A program made the translations under genes and the position numbers. Below, in pieces: positions 1 to 6,466 of a stretch of 8,607 nucleotides of DNA. Under the pieces are notes generated by a model that made no database searches, had not been told where the DNA came from, and saw nothing but the letters and a program-made list of their open reading frames with translations. The DNA is from Acidobacteriota bacterium (GTDB taxonomy: Bacteria > Acidobacteriota > Terriglobia > Bryobacterales > Bryobacteraceae). The stretch covers positions 1 through 8,607 of the forward strand of contig JAFDVT010000640.1 of assembly GCA_018268875.1 (NCBI GenBank), read 5' to 3'. Within the stretch, counting starts at the first letter, position 1. Every line of letters starts with the position of its first letter.

Positions 1-474
1 CTGTCGCAGATCATGCCGCCCACCGGCCGCGAACTGGCCCGCCGCATGGGCATCCGCGGTTATTCCAACGCGCTGCTGTTCAACCCGGAAGTCAACATCC
101 GCATGGGCGCCTTTCACCTGCGCAGCATGTTCAACTATTTCAACCAGAAGATCGAACACACCATCGCTTCCTATAACGCGGGCATGGGCCGTGTCGGAGG
201 CTGGCTGAAGGTGAGCCCGGCGTCGTCGTTCCGGGAGCCTGCCGAATGGGTGGAAACGATCCCGTTTGACCAGACGCGAGGCTATGTCCAAAGCGTCCTG
301 CGCAACGCGGATTTTTACCGCCGGTTGTACGCGGACGCACCGGAAGAGTTCACGCCGGTGTCCTACACGCCGCCGCCTGTGGTGGTGGTGAAGAAGGCCG
401 CGCCCGCCAAAAAGAAGACGGCTCCCACGTCCAAGCGCCGGCCAGCGGCGGCCGCAAAGAAGAAAACACGGTAG
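1..474 (+). CDS. Lytic murein transglycosylase, SLT domain (C-terminal part; 5' end outside window)
   Basis: The 157 visible residues are the end of a soluble-lytic-transglycosylase (Slt70/MltE-like) domain, which cleaves the MurNAc-GlcNAc bond of peptidoglycan in the periplasm. Visible SLT marks are the 'LSQIMPPTGRELA' segment at residues 1-13 of the fragment (usual form GLMQIMPxTA), 'ASYNAGMGRVGGW' at 56-68, and 'ETIPFDQTRGYVQSVL' at 85-100 followed by NADFYRRLY. The frame is open to base 1, so the catalytic Glu and any TPR-like or signal region lie upstream. After about residue 118 the fold ends and a Pro/Val stretch leads to a basic Lys/Ala/Pro tail (131-157, 'KKAAPAKKKTAP' and so on). 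Such a tail is unusual for the family and might bind anionic cell-wall polymers; that is inference. The gene converges on the esterase gene, with 10 bases between the stops. I see no terminator hairpin. Confidence 0.88.
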   Translation: MSQIMPPTGRELARRMGIRGYSNALLFNPEVNIRMGAFHLRSMFNYFNQKIEHTIASYNAGMGRVGGWLKVSPASSFREPAEWVETIPFDQTRGYVQSVLRNADFYRRLYADAPEEFTPVSYTPPPVVVVKKAAPAKKKTAPTSKRRPAAAAKKKTR

Positions 475-484
475 CGTCCGGCGA

Positions 485-1291
485 CTAGTAGCGCGGAAAC
501 AGGAACCGCAGCATGGCCGGGACACGTGCCCGCCAGGCGGCCTCCGTATGTTGCGCGCCTTCGGCTTCCACATAATGCAGGTCGCGACGCGGGTCCCAGC
601 CTTTGCGAACCAGTTCGTCGCGCAGCAGGCGCGTATCCAGAACCGTGTTGTCGCCCTCGCCGGTGCCGATGTCGAGCCAAATCCGAGGCCGCGGCGTTGG
701 GAACGTTTCCGGGATCACCTTCAAAATCGCCCGCTGGTTCCACCACACCGACGGCGACATCACCGCGAGCTTGCCGAACCGCTCCGGATGTTTCATGCCG
801 AGATACAGCGTCACAAGACCGCCTAACGACGAGCCTCCAATGCCGACGTTGCGAGGTTCGGAGCGCGCGCGGTAATTCGCTTCGATAAACGGCATGAGTT
901 CCTCGATCAGGAACTGTCCGTACAGGTCCGCTTTGCCGCCACGGCCATGGTGATCTCGGGTGTTCGTGTATTCGTCGAGGCGGAACTCGCCGGCATTGTA
1001 GATGGCGACGATGATGAGCGGTCGGATGTAGCGGGACCGGATCAGGGATTCGGCGGTCTCATCCACTTCCCATTCCTCGCCGGGGATGAACGACGTGTGG
1101 GGATCGAAGACGTTCTGGCCGTCGTGAAGATAGAGGACAGGGTACCGGAAGGTGCGGGCTCGTTCGTAGCTTGGCGGAAGATACACCAGAATGCGCCGCG
1201 AACGTTCGAGGTAACGGGAAGGGAAGTTGTCGTGGATGCGGATGTCGCCGGTCAAGCTTACAGTTTCGTCGATTCCGAGAGAGCGGCTCAA
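485..1291 (-). CDS. Putative esterase, alpha/beta hydrolase (esterase D / Fes-IroE-like)
   Basis: A 268-residue alpha/beta hydrolase of the esterase-D type (PF00756-like), the family that contains enterochelin esterases, S-formylglutathione hydrolases and acetyl-xylan/feruloyl esterases. Visible marks are the opening strand 'RRILVYLPPSYE' (32-43), 'YPVLYLHDGQNVFD' (50-63, oxyanion-side loop), the nucleophile elbow 'GGSSLGG' (152-158, Ser155), a probable acid residue in 'DIGTGEGD' (Asp207 or Asp214), and His248 in 'GAQHTEAAW'. The length fits a single-domain member. No signal peptide is visible, so it is probably cytoplasmic. The substrate cannot be told from sequence. The start is uncertain: the first available codon is TTG at 1291, directly after two in-frame stops, with no well-placed Shine-Dalgarno. 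A second TTG lies 12 codons further in, and the family-like N-terminus 'GDIRIHDNFPSRYL' is kept with either. It is the last gene of the minus-strand run, 37 bases after the BON-LysM gene. Confidence 0.88.
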   Translation of the reverse strand: MSRSLGIDETVSLTGDIRIHDNFPSRYLERSRRILVYLPPSYERARTFRYPVLYLHDGQNVFDPHTSFIPGEEWEVDETAESLIRSRYIRPLIIVAIYNAGEFRLDEYTNTRDHHGRGGKADLYGQFLIEELMPFIEANYRARSEPRNVGIGGSSLGGLVTLYLGMKHPERFGKLAVMSPSVWWNQRAILKVIPETFPTPRPRIWLDIGTGEGDNTVLDTRLLRDELVRKGWDPRRDLHYVEAEGAQHTEAAWRARVPAMLRFLFPRY

Positions 1292-1318
1292 CTACTACGG
1301 CCGCCGCCCCCTCGGAAT
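1272..1318. repeat. 8-bp inverted repeat flanking the esterase start
   Basis: ATTCCGAG at 1272-1279 and its exact complement CTCGGAAT at 1311-1318 are separated by 31 bases. In the minus-strand transcript the two arms could pair and place the G-rich stretch (GAGGGGGCGG) and the TTG start of the esterase gene in the loop. A role in translation control is inference. An 8-bp match at this distance could also arise by chance. Confidence 0.35.
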
Positions 1319-1328
1319 ACCAGTTGGA

Positions 1329-1739
1329 CTAAGCGTCCGGAATGATCAGGATGTCGCCGGGGTGGATGACCGACTTCTCATCCTTCAGGCGGTCCGGGTT
1401 GGCTGCGATGATCTTCGGATACAGCGCGCCGTTGCCAAGCTTGTTGGCCGCGATCTTCCAGAGCGAATCGCCGGCGACGACGGTGTAGGTGGTCTGTTCG
1501 GGCGCGGGCGGCGCCAGGCTGGTGTCGATGCTCAGGTCGCAGATCAGGTCGGCGGAATAGTTCGCGTCGACCAATTTGATCTGGTTCCACACATCGTTCT
1601 TCGCCTCTTCAGAGGGCGCGGCGCCCTGCATGAACAGCTTGCCGCCGTCGATGTGCAAATGCTTCAGACGCACACCTTTCTGCGTAATGGTGTTGAGCAC
1701 CGACTGATACTTCATTTTCAGTAGATCTAGTTGCTCCAC
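1329..1739 (-). CDS. Small BON-LysM protein, Kbp/YgaU-like
   Basis: A 136-residue protein with the two-part architecture of E. coli Kbp (YgaU), a cytoplasmic K+-binding protein of 149 residues. The N-terminal half (about 10-72) looks like a BON domain: a helix, then the strand 'LHIDGGKLFMQGAAPSEEAK' (28-47), and a second strand near 'DLICDLSID' (64-72). A short Pro-rich linker (APPAPEQ) leads to a LysM domain at 85-134: 'YTVVAGDSLWKIAANKLG', then 'IIAANPDRL', then 'HPGDILIIP', matching the YTVxxGDTLxxIA...N...PGxxLxIP pattern. There is no signal peptide, which favours a cytoplasmic Kbp-like role over a cell-wall role. The reading frame is open back to 1943, inside the ABC gene, but the GTG at 1739 is chosen because AAGGAG sits 9 bases upstream; the ATG at 1715 has no such site. 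It lies 28 bases downstream of the exporter stop and is probably co-transcribed. Potassium binding here is extrapolated from the family. Confidence 0.85.
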   Translation of the reverse strand: MEQLDLLKMKYQSVLNTITQKGVRLKHLHIDGGKLFMQGAAPSEEAKNDVWNQIKLVDANYSADLICDLSIDTSLAPPAPEQTTYTVVAGDSLWKIAANKLGNGALYPKIIAANPDRLKDEKSVIHPGDILIIPDA

Positions 1740-1748
1740 TCTACTTGT

Positions 1749-1754
1749 CTCCTT
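1749..1754 (-). promoter_or_regulatory. Ribosome binding site of the BON-LysM gene (decides GTG start)
   Basis: AAGGAG read on the minus strand, 9 bases before the GTG at 1739, within the 28-base gap after the ABC exporter stop codon. It is the strongest Shine-Dalgarno match near this gene and fixes the start at GTG rather than at the ATG eight codons later. Confidence 0.75.
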
Positions 1755-1767
1755 ATCCTTGTGACAG

Positions 1768-3657
1768 TTATTTCGCCAGCACGTTGCCTGGGTCCCCTGC
1801 CACGGCGCTATCTCCGTCTTCCTCGTCAACTTCGCCAAGGAATCCGCCGCTTTGATGTGCCCAAAGCCGCGCATACACGCCGTCGCGGGCCAGCAACTCG
1901 CGATGTGCCCCTTCCTCAATAATACGCCCGTGGTCGAGAACAATCAGACGGTCCATCGCGGCGATGGTCGACAGGCGGTGGGCGATGGCCACCACGGTCT
2001 TGCCTTCCATTAGGCGATAGAGGCTTTGCTGGATGGCCGCTTCCACTTCGCTATCGAGGGCGCTGGTGGCTTCGTCGAGCAGCAAAATGGGCGCGTCCTT
2101 GAGCATCACACGCGCGATCGCGATGCGCTGGCGTTGACCGCCGGAAAGCTTGACGCCGCGTTCGCCGACATGCGCGTCGTACCCCGTGCGGCCCTTCGGA
2201 TCCGTCAGCAGTTGAATGAAGTCGTGCGCCTCCGCCTTGCGGGCGGCGGCTTCCATTTCTTCGTCGGACGCGTCGGGACGGCCGTACAAAATGTTTTCGC
2301 GCACGGAACGATGCAGGAGCGAAGTGTCCTGCGTCACCATGCCGATCTGGCCGCGCAGGCTGTCCTGCGTGACTTGCGCGATGTTCTGACCGTCGATCAG
2401 AATGCAGCCGCCTTCGATGTCGTAAAAACGCAGCAGCAGATTGGTGATCGTGCTCTTACCGGCGCCCGACCTTCCAACCAATCCGATTTTTTCGCCGGGA
2501 CGGATGTGCAGGTTCAGGTGGTCGATCACGCGGCGGCCGTTGGTTGCGCCGTAGGAAAAATGAACGTCTTCGAAGCGGATCTCGCCGCGCGGAACCTGTA
2601 TCGCTCTGGCCTCGGGAGCGTCCACAATGGCCATTGGCTTCGACAGCGTATTGATGCCGTCCTGTACGGTGCCAATGTGTTCGAACAGCGCCGCCATTTC
2701 CCACATCACCCAGTGCGAAATGCCGTTCAGCCGTGAGGCCATCGCCGTTGTGGCGGCCACCGCGCCGACCCCCGCTTGTCCCCGGGTCCACAGCCACAGC
2801 GCGACGCCGCCCGTGGAGATGATGAGCAGCATGCTGAGCGCCTGATTGACGATTTCGAACCATGTGACCAGGCGCAACTGGATTCTTACGGCTTGCAAAA
2901 ACTCGTCCATCGCGCCGCGGGCATAGGTGGCTTCGCGCCCGGCGTGCGAGAACAACTTTACGGTGGCGATGTTCGTGTAGGCGTCGGTGATTCGCCCGGT
3001 CATCAGGGATTTTGCGTCCGCCTGCGCATGCGCCACGCGGCCCAGGCGAGGTACGAAGTACGACAGCGTAACGACGTACAGAAACACCCAGCCTGCAAAC
3101 GGCAGGATGAGCCATGCGCCGAATCCTCCGGCGACGCTCGTCATGGTGACGAAATAAATGATGACGAACACCAGCAATTCCGCGGCGATCATCCACGTGT
3201 CGCGCACGGCCATCGCCGTTTGCAGGACTTTGGCGGATACTCTTCCGGCGAACTCGTCCTGATAAAAGCTCATGCTTTGGGCCAGCATGCGCCGGTGGAA
3301 CTGCCAGCGCAGGCGCATCGCAAAGTTGCCCGTAAGCGCCTGGTGTTTGATCAGCGATTGCAGCGCGAACATCGCCGTACTGGCCAGCAGCAGTGCCGCG
3401 AGCAGCAATAGATTGCCGCCCTGCTTTTCCCAGAACCTCGCTGGTTTTGTGATGTCCAGCCAATCGACCACGCGTCCGATGAGGCCGAACAGCGCCGCTT
3501 CGAACACGCCGATGCCCGCTGTCAGCAGTGTCATCGCCAGGATGTAGCCTCGCATCCCTTTGCTGCAACTCCACACAAAGCGCAGCAATCCGGCCGGGAA
3601 CTCGGGTGGAACCGACTCCGGATAGGCATCTACTCGACGTTCGAACCAATGAAACAT
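1768..3657 (-). CDS. ABC exporter, fused transmembrane + ATPase half-transporter (MsbA/multidrug type)
   Basis: A 629-residue type-I ABC exporter half-transporter that should work as a homodimer in the inner membrane, exporting lipid, drug or peptide-like substrates by ATP hydrolysis. Hydrophobic segments are visible around 37-61, 82-100, 157-177, 181-203 and 266-290; the family has six, so one is poorly marked. The nucleotide-binding domain starts near 358 ('GEIRFEDVHFSYG'). It contains Walker A GRSGAGKST (395-403), Q-loop Gln443 (VTQDTS), signature LSGGQ (504-508), Walker B ILLLDE (524-529) with catalytic Glu529, and H-loop His560 (AHRLST). All key residues are intact. The C-terminus carries an acidic stretch, 'GEVDEEDGDS' (608-617), beyond the usual domain end. 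The ATG at 3657 gives the N-terminus expected for the family (MFHWFERRVDAYPE...), although the Shine-Dalgarno before it is weak. It is the first gene of the minus-strand run with the BON-LysM and esterase genes, and is divergent from sdhC. The substrate is unknown. Confidence 0.95.
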   Translation of the reverse strand: MFHWFERRVDAYPESVPPEFPAGLLRFVWSCSKGMRGYILAMTLLTAGIGVFEAALFGLIGRVVDWLDITKPARFWEKQGGNLLLLAALLLASTAMFALQSLIKHQALTGNFAMRLRWQFHRRMLAQSMSFYQDEFAGRVSAKVLQTAMAVRDTWMIAAELLVFVIIYFVTMTSVAGGFGAWLILPFAGWVFLYVVTLSYFVPRLGRVAHAQADAKSLMTGRITDAYTNIATVKLFSHAGREATYARGAMDEFLQAVRIQLRLVTWFEIVNQALSMLLIISTGGVALWLWTRGQAGVGAVAATTAMASRLNGISHWVMWEMAALFEHIGTVQDGINTLSKPMAIVDAPEARAIQVPRGEIRFEDVHFSYGATNGRRVIDHLNLHIRPGEKIGLVGRSGAGKSTITNLLLRFYDIEGGCILIDGQNIAQVTQDSLRGQIGMVTQDTSLLHRSVRENILYGRPDASDEEMEAAARKAEAHDFIQLLTDPKGRTGYDAHVGERGVKLSGGQRQRIAIARVMLKDAPILLLDEATSALDSEVEAAIQQSLYRLMEGKTVVAIAHRLSTIAAMDRLIVLDHGRIIEEGAHRELLARDGVYARLWAHQSGGFLGEVDEEDGDSAVAGDPGNVLAK

Positions 3658-3716
3658 GAGGTTGGGACCAGGCGTACAAGGGCCCCGCGAGATGAAAAGA
3701 CCCGGCGAGTGCTTTC

Positions 3717-3722
3717 ATTATA
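3717..3722 (-). promoter_or_regulatory. Candidate -10 element (TATAAT) for the ABC exporter run
   Basis: The minus strand reads a perfect TATAAT here, in a GC-rich intergenic region, about 60 bases before the exporter ATG. Transcription would start near 3710 and give a leader of about 50 bases. No good TTGACA-like -35 is found at 16-18 bases spacing, so recognition would depend on the -10 or an activator. Confidence 0.45.
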
Positions 3723-3738
3723 CCGGCCTTGACGCCGG
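3723..3738. repeat. Short inverted repeat next to the TATAAT
   Basis: CCGGC (3723-3727) and GCCGG (3734-3738) form a 5-bp inverted repeat with a 6-base centre, directly abutting the minus-strand -10 element on its upstream side. This is where a regulator of the exporter genes could bind. In GC-rich DNA a 5-bp repeat can easily be chance. Confidence 0.2.
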
Positions 3739-3764
3739 AACCCGCGATAGCGCCAACTGGTTTC

Positions 3765-3780
3765 GCGGAGTTAGAATCGA
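3765..3780 (+). promoter_or_regulatory. Candidate -10 region upstream of sdhC (TAGAAT)
   Basis: GCGGAGTTAGAATCGA contains TAGAAT (3772-3777), five of six bases of the -10 consensus. It lies about 57 bases before the chosen sdhC ATG. No clear -35 is seen at normal spacing. If it is used, transcription starts near 3784, which would exclude the more upstream ATG at 3781 as the sdhC start. A very similar string occurs before the second small secreted protein gene (7798-7813). Confidence 0.35.
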
Positions 3781-3834
3781 ATGTTTGGGACCCTCCTCTT
3801 CCTCAACGTCACCTCAAACCATGGACAACAGATT

Positions 3835-4539
3835 ATGAGTGCATCCGCGGTCCAACTGGAAGCGTCATCGAAAACCGCCCGCTTCTGGAATGCCACAATC
3901 GGCAAGAAAGCCGTAATGGCGGTTTCCGGGCTTGTTCTGTTCGGATTTCTGATCGGACATCTGGCGGGCAATCTCGGCGTATTCCTCGGACAGAAACATT
4001 TCGACGACTACGCCGCCATGCTGAAGTCCATGCCGGCTGTTTTGTGGGGAACCCGCATCACGCTGCTGGTGATGGTGTTCCTGCACATCTGGTCCGCCGC
4101 TTCTTTGTGGAGCCGCAACAGTTCCGCGCGGCGCTATCAATACGTCAAAAAGGAATCGATCGTGTCGTCGTACGCTTCGCGCACGATGTACATGAGCGGC
4201 CCGATCCTGGCCGCCTTTATCGTCTACCACCTGCTGCACTTCACGGTCGGCGTGGGCGGCACTCCCTTTGAAGAGGGCCACGCGTACGAAAACCTGGTGG
4301 CCGGCTTCCAGGTGTGGTTCATCTCGCTGTTCTACATCGTTGCGATGGCCATGCTGTGCCTGCACCTGTACCACGGCATCTGGAGCCTGACGCAGACGCT
4401 GGGGTTCGGGCACCCCAAGTATTCGCCGCGCATCCGCGCCGCCGCCAAAGCGATCGCCATCGCGATGTTCCTGGGTTTCAGCTCCATCCCGGCTGCCGTC
4501 CTGGCCGGCATCATCAAGCCAGTGGAATCGAGTATCTGA
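3835..4539 (+). CDS. sdhC: Succinate dehydrogenase cytochrome b558 subunit (membrane anchor)
   Basis: A 234-residue membrane anchor of complex II, the b558-family type that carries two b hemes and passes electrons from the SdhB iron-sulfur clusters to quinone, usually menaquinone. Five hydrophobic helices are visible at about 25-47, 70-92, 117-139, 160-182 and 205-227. His residues placed for axial heme ligation are His42 (IGHLAGN), His84 (FLHIW), His132/His135 (VYHLLH) and His177/His180 (LHLYH). The 42-residue spacing between His42 and His84 matches what I recall for B. subtilis SdhC. There is no separate sdhD, as expected for this type. The ATG at 3835 gives the usual short cytoplasmic N-terminus before helix 1. 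The frame is open to an ATG at 3781, which would add 18 residues, but that codon lies almost at the predicted transcription start. The Shine-Dalgarno is weak at both. sdhA follows after 4 bases. Confidence 0.93.
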   Translation: MSASAVQLEASSKTARFWNATIGKKAVMAVSGLVLFGFLIGHLAGNLGVFLGQKHFDDYAAMLKSMPAVLWGTRITLLVMVFLHIWSAASLWSRNSSARRYQYVKKESIVSSYASRTMYMSGPILAAFIVYHLLHFTVGVGGTPFEEGHAYENLVAGFQVWFISLFYIVAMAMLCLHLYHGIWSLTQTLGFGHPKYSPRIRAAAKAIAIAMFLGFSSIPAAVLAGIIKPVESSI

Positions 4540-4543
4540 CGCC

Positions 4544-6466
4544 ATGTCCACGTTTCAGCTAGAGTCCAAAGCCCCCACCGGGCCCATCGAGACGCGCTGG
4601 GAGCGCGCCAAGTTCGGCTACAAGCTGGTGAACCCGGCCAACAAGCGCAAGTACACGGTGATCGTCGTCGGGTCGGGATTGGCGGGCGCTTCCGCCGCCG
4701 CCACCATGGGCGAACTTGGCTACAACGTCAAGTGCTTCTGCTTTCAGGATTCGCCTCGCCGCGCGCATTCCATCGCCGCGCAGGGTGGCATCAACGCCGC
4801 CAAGAACTATCAGAACGACGGCGATTCGGTCTACCGGCTGTTTTACGACACGGTAAAGGGCGGCGACTTCCGCGCCCGTGAATCGAACGTTTACCGCCTG
4901 GCGCAGATCAGCGTCAACATCATCGACCAGTGCGTGGCGCAAGGCGTGCCGTTCGCCCGTGAGTACGGCGGCATGCTGGCCAACCGGTCCTTCGGCGGCG
5001 CCCAGGTGTCGCGAACGTTTTACGCCAGGGGGCAGACGGGCCAGCAGCTTCTGTTGGGCGCGTACCAGGCACTGTCGAGGCAGATCGGCGCGGGCAAGGT
5101 GAAGATGTATCCGCGCACCGAAATGCTGGACCTGATCGTCGTCAACGGCACGGCCAAAGGCATCGTGACGCGCGATCTGGTGACCGGCAAGATCGAGTCC
5201 CACATGGCGGACGCCGTGGTGCTCGGCACCGGCGGGTACGGCAACGTGTACTACCTGTCGACCAACGCCAAAGGCTCCAACTGCACGGCCATCTGGCGCG
5301 CGCACCGCAAAGGCGCACTGTTCGGCAATCCGTGTTACACGCAGATCCATCCGACCTGCATCCCGGTGTCCGGCGACTACCAGTCCAAGCTGACGCTGAT
5401 GTCGGAATCGCTGCGTAACGACGGGCGCATCTGGGTTCCCAAGACCGCCGGCGACAAGCGCAAGCCGCAGGACATTCCGGAAAACGAGCGCGATTATTAC
5501 CTCGAACGCCGTTATCCGAGTTTTGGCAATCTCGTGCCTCGCGATGTGGCCTCGCGCAACGCGAAGTACGTCTGCGACGAAGGCCGCGGCGTCGGCGACA
5601 CGGGCCTGGGCGTGTATCTCGACTTCGGGCAGTCCATTCAGCGGCTGGGCGAAAGCACGATCGCCGAACGGTACGGCAATCTGTTCGAGATGTACGAACG
5701 CATCACCGGCGACAACCCGTACAAGGTTCCGATGCGCATCTACCCGGCCATCCATTACACGATGGGCGGCTTGTGGGTGGATTACAACCTGCAGACCACG
5801 ATTCCCGGTCTGTTCGCTATCGGCGAAGCGAACTTTTCCGACCACGGCGCCAATCGCCTGGGCGCGAGCGCGCTGATGCAGGGTCTTTCGGACGGCTACT
5901 TTGTTATTCCGTACTCGATCGGCAATTACCTGGCAAACGTGAAGCCGGGCGACTATAACGCCGATGGTCCGGAAGCGCGGGAAGCGGTGAATGCCGTCGC
6001 GACGCAGACCAAGAAGTTCCTGGGCATCAACGGCAAGCGTAGCGTGGACGCCTTCCATCGCGACCTGGGCAAGCTGATGTGGGACGCCTGCGGCATGTCG
6101 CGCAACAAGGCGGGGCTTTCGGACGCGATTCAGGCGATCTCCAAGCTGCGCGAGGAGTTCTGGCAGGACGTTCGCGTGCTGGGCGCCGGTGAGGAGCTCA
6201 ACCAGTCCCTGGAAAAGGCCGGCCGCGTGGCCGACTTTATGGAACTGGGCGAACTGATGTGCCGCGATGCTCTGGCCCGCGAGGAAAGCTGCGGCGGCCA
6301 CTTCCGCGAGGAACACGCCACCGAAGACGGCGAGGCCAAGCGCGACGACGAACACTTCCAGTACGCGGCGGCGTGGGAATACAAGGGCGCCAACGCCACT
6401 CCGGAAGCCCATAAGGAAGCGCTGGATTTCGAATACGTCCACCCGTCGCAACGGAGCTACAAGTAG
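4544..6466 (+). CDS. sdhA: Succinate dehydrogenase flavoprotein subunit
   Basis: The 640-residue catalytic subunit of complex II oxidises succinate to fumarate on covalently bound FAD, on the cytoplasmic side of the membrane. Visible are the dinucleotide-binding GSGLAGASAA (43-52), the FAD-attachment region 'HSIAAQGGINAA' with His75, 'VLGTGGYG' (226-233), 'TQIHPTCIP' with substrate His269, 'RDVASR' with the general-acid Arg333, 'HYTMGG' with His404, and 'GANRLG' with Arg438. These match the substrate and proton-transfer residues known in E. coli SdhA. The length and the C-terminal region 'ESCGGHFREEHATEDGEA' (581-598) are those of the larger non-proteobacterial form found with b558-type anchors. 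It sits between sdhC (4-base gap) and sdhB (no gap). Fumarate reductase activity cannot be excluded from sequence, as the families overlap, but an aerobic SDH role is the default reading. Confidence 0.97.
   Translation: MSTFQLESKAPTGPIETRWERAKFGYKLVNPANKRKYTVIVVGSGLAGASAAATMGELGYNVKCFCFQDSPRRAHSIAAQGGINAAKNYQNDGDSVYRLFYDTVKGGDFRARESNVYRLAQISVNIIDQCVAQGVPFAREYGGMLANRSFGGAQVSRTFYARGQTGQQLLLGAYQALSRQIGAGKVKMYPRTEMLDLIVVNGTAKGIVTRDLVTGKIESHMADAVVLGTGGYGNVYYLSTNAKGSNCTAIWRAHRKGALFGNPCYTQIHPTCIPVSGDYQSKLTLMSESLRNDGRIWVPKTAGDKRKPQDIPENERDYYLERRYPSFGNLVPRDVASRNAKYVCDEGRGVGDTGLGVYLDFGQSIQRLGESTIAERYGNLFEMYERITGDNPYKVPMRIYPAIHYTMGGLWVDYNLQTTIPGLFAIGEANFSDHGANRLGASALMQGLSDGYFVIPYSIGNYLANVKPGDYNADGPEAREAVNAVATQTKKFLGINGKRSVDAFHRDLGKLMWDACGMSRNKAGLSDAIQAISKLREEFWQDVRVLGAGEELNQSLEKAGRVADFMELGELMCRDALAREESCGGHFREEHATEDGEAKRDDEHFQYAAAWEYKGANATPEAHKEALDFEYVHPSQRSYK

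Noticed and set aside
455..490. Bidirectional terminator between the transglycosylase and esterase genes
   Set aside because: A T-rich stretch on the minus strand comes from the AAG/AAA codons of the transglycosylase tail, but no stable hairpin precedes it.
1740..1943. N-terminal extension of the BON-LysM gene into the exporter gene
   Set aside because: The frame is open, but the extra 68 residues look like an out-of-frame translation of the exporter C-terminus, and AAGGAG is placed correctly for the GTG at 1739.
2456..3718. A 420-codon minus-strand frame overlapping the ABC exporter in another phase
   Set aside because: It is rich in Arg, Gly and His with no domain, and it overlaps the fully conserved exporter frame. 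It is a codon-bias shadow.
3729..3734. TTGACG as a -35 element for sdhC
   Set aside because: It lies 37 bases before the TAGAAT hexamer, and no -10-like sequence is found 16-18 bases downstream of it.
3781..3834. An 18-residue longer sdhC starting at the ATG at 3781
   Set aside because: The added residues do not look like an SdhC N-terminus, and this ATG would lie at or before the transcription start predicted from TAGAAT. It is not fully excluded, because GGAG lies about 10 bases upstream of it.
4559..6451. A 630-codon open frame antisense to nearly all of sdhA
   Set aside because: It has no recognisable domain and is Arg/Val/His/Ala-rich, and sdhA on the other strand is a textbook protein with all its active-site residues. 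Long antisense frames are expected in GC-rich genes because of codon bias.
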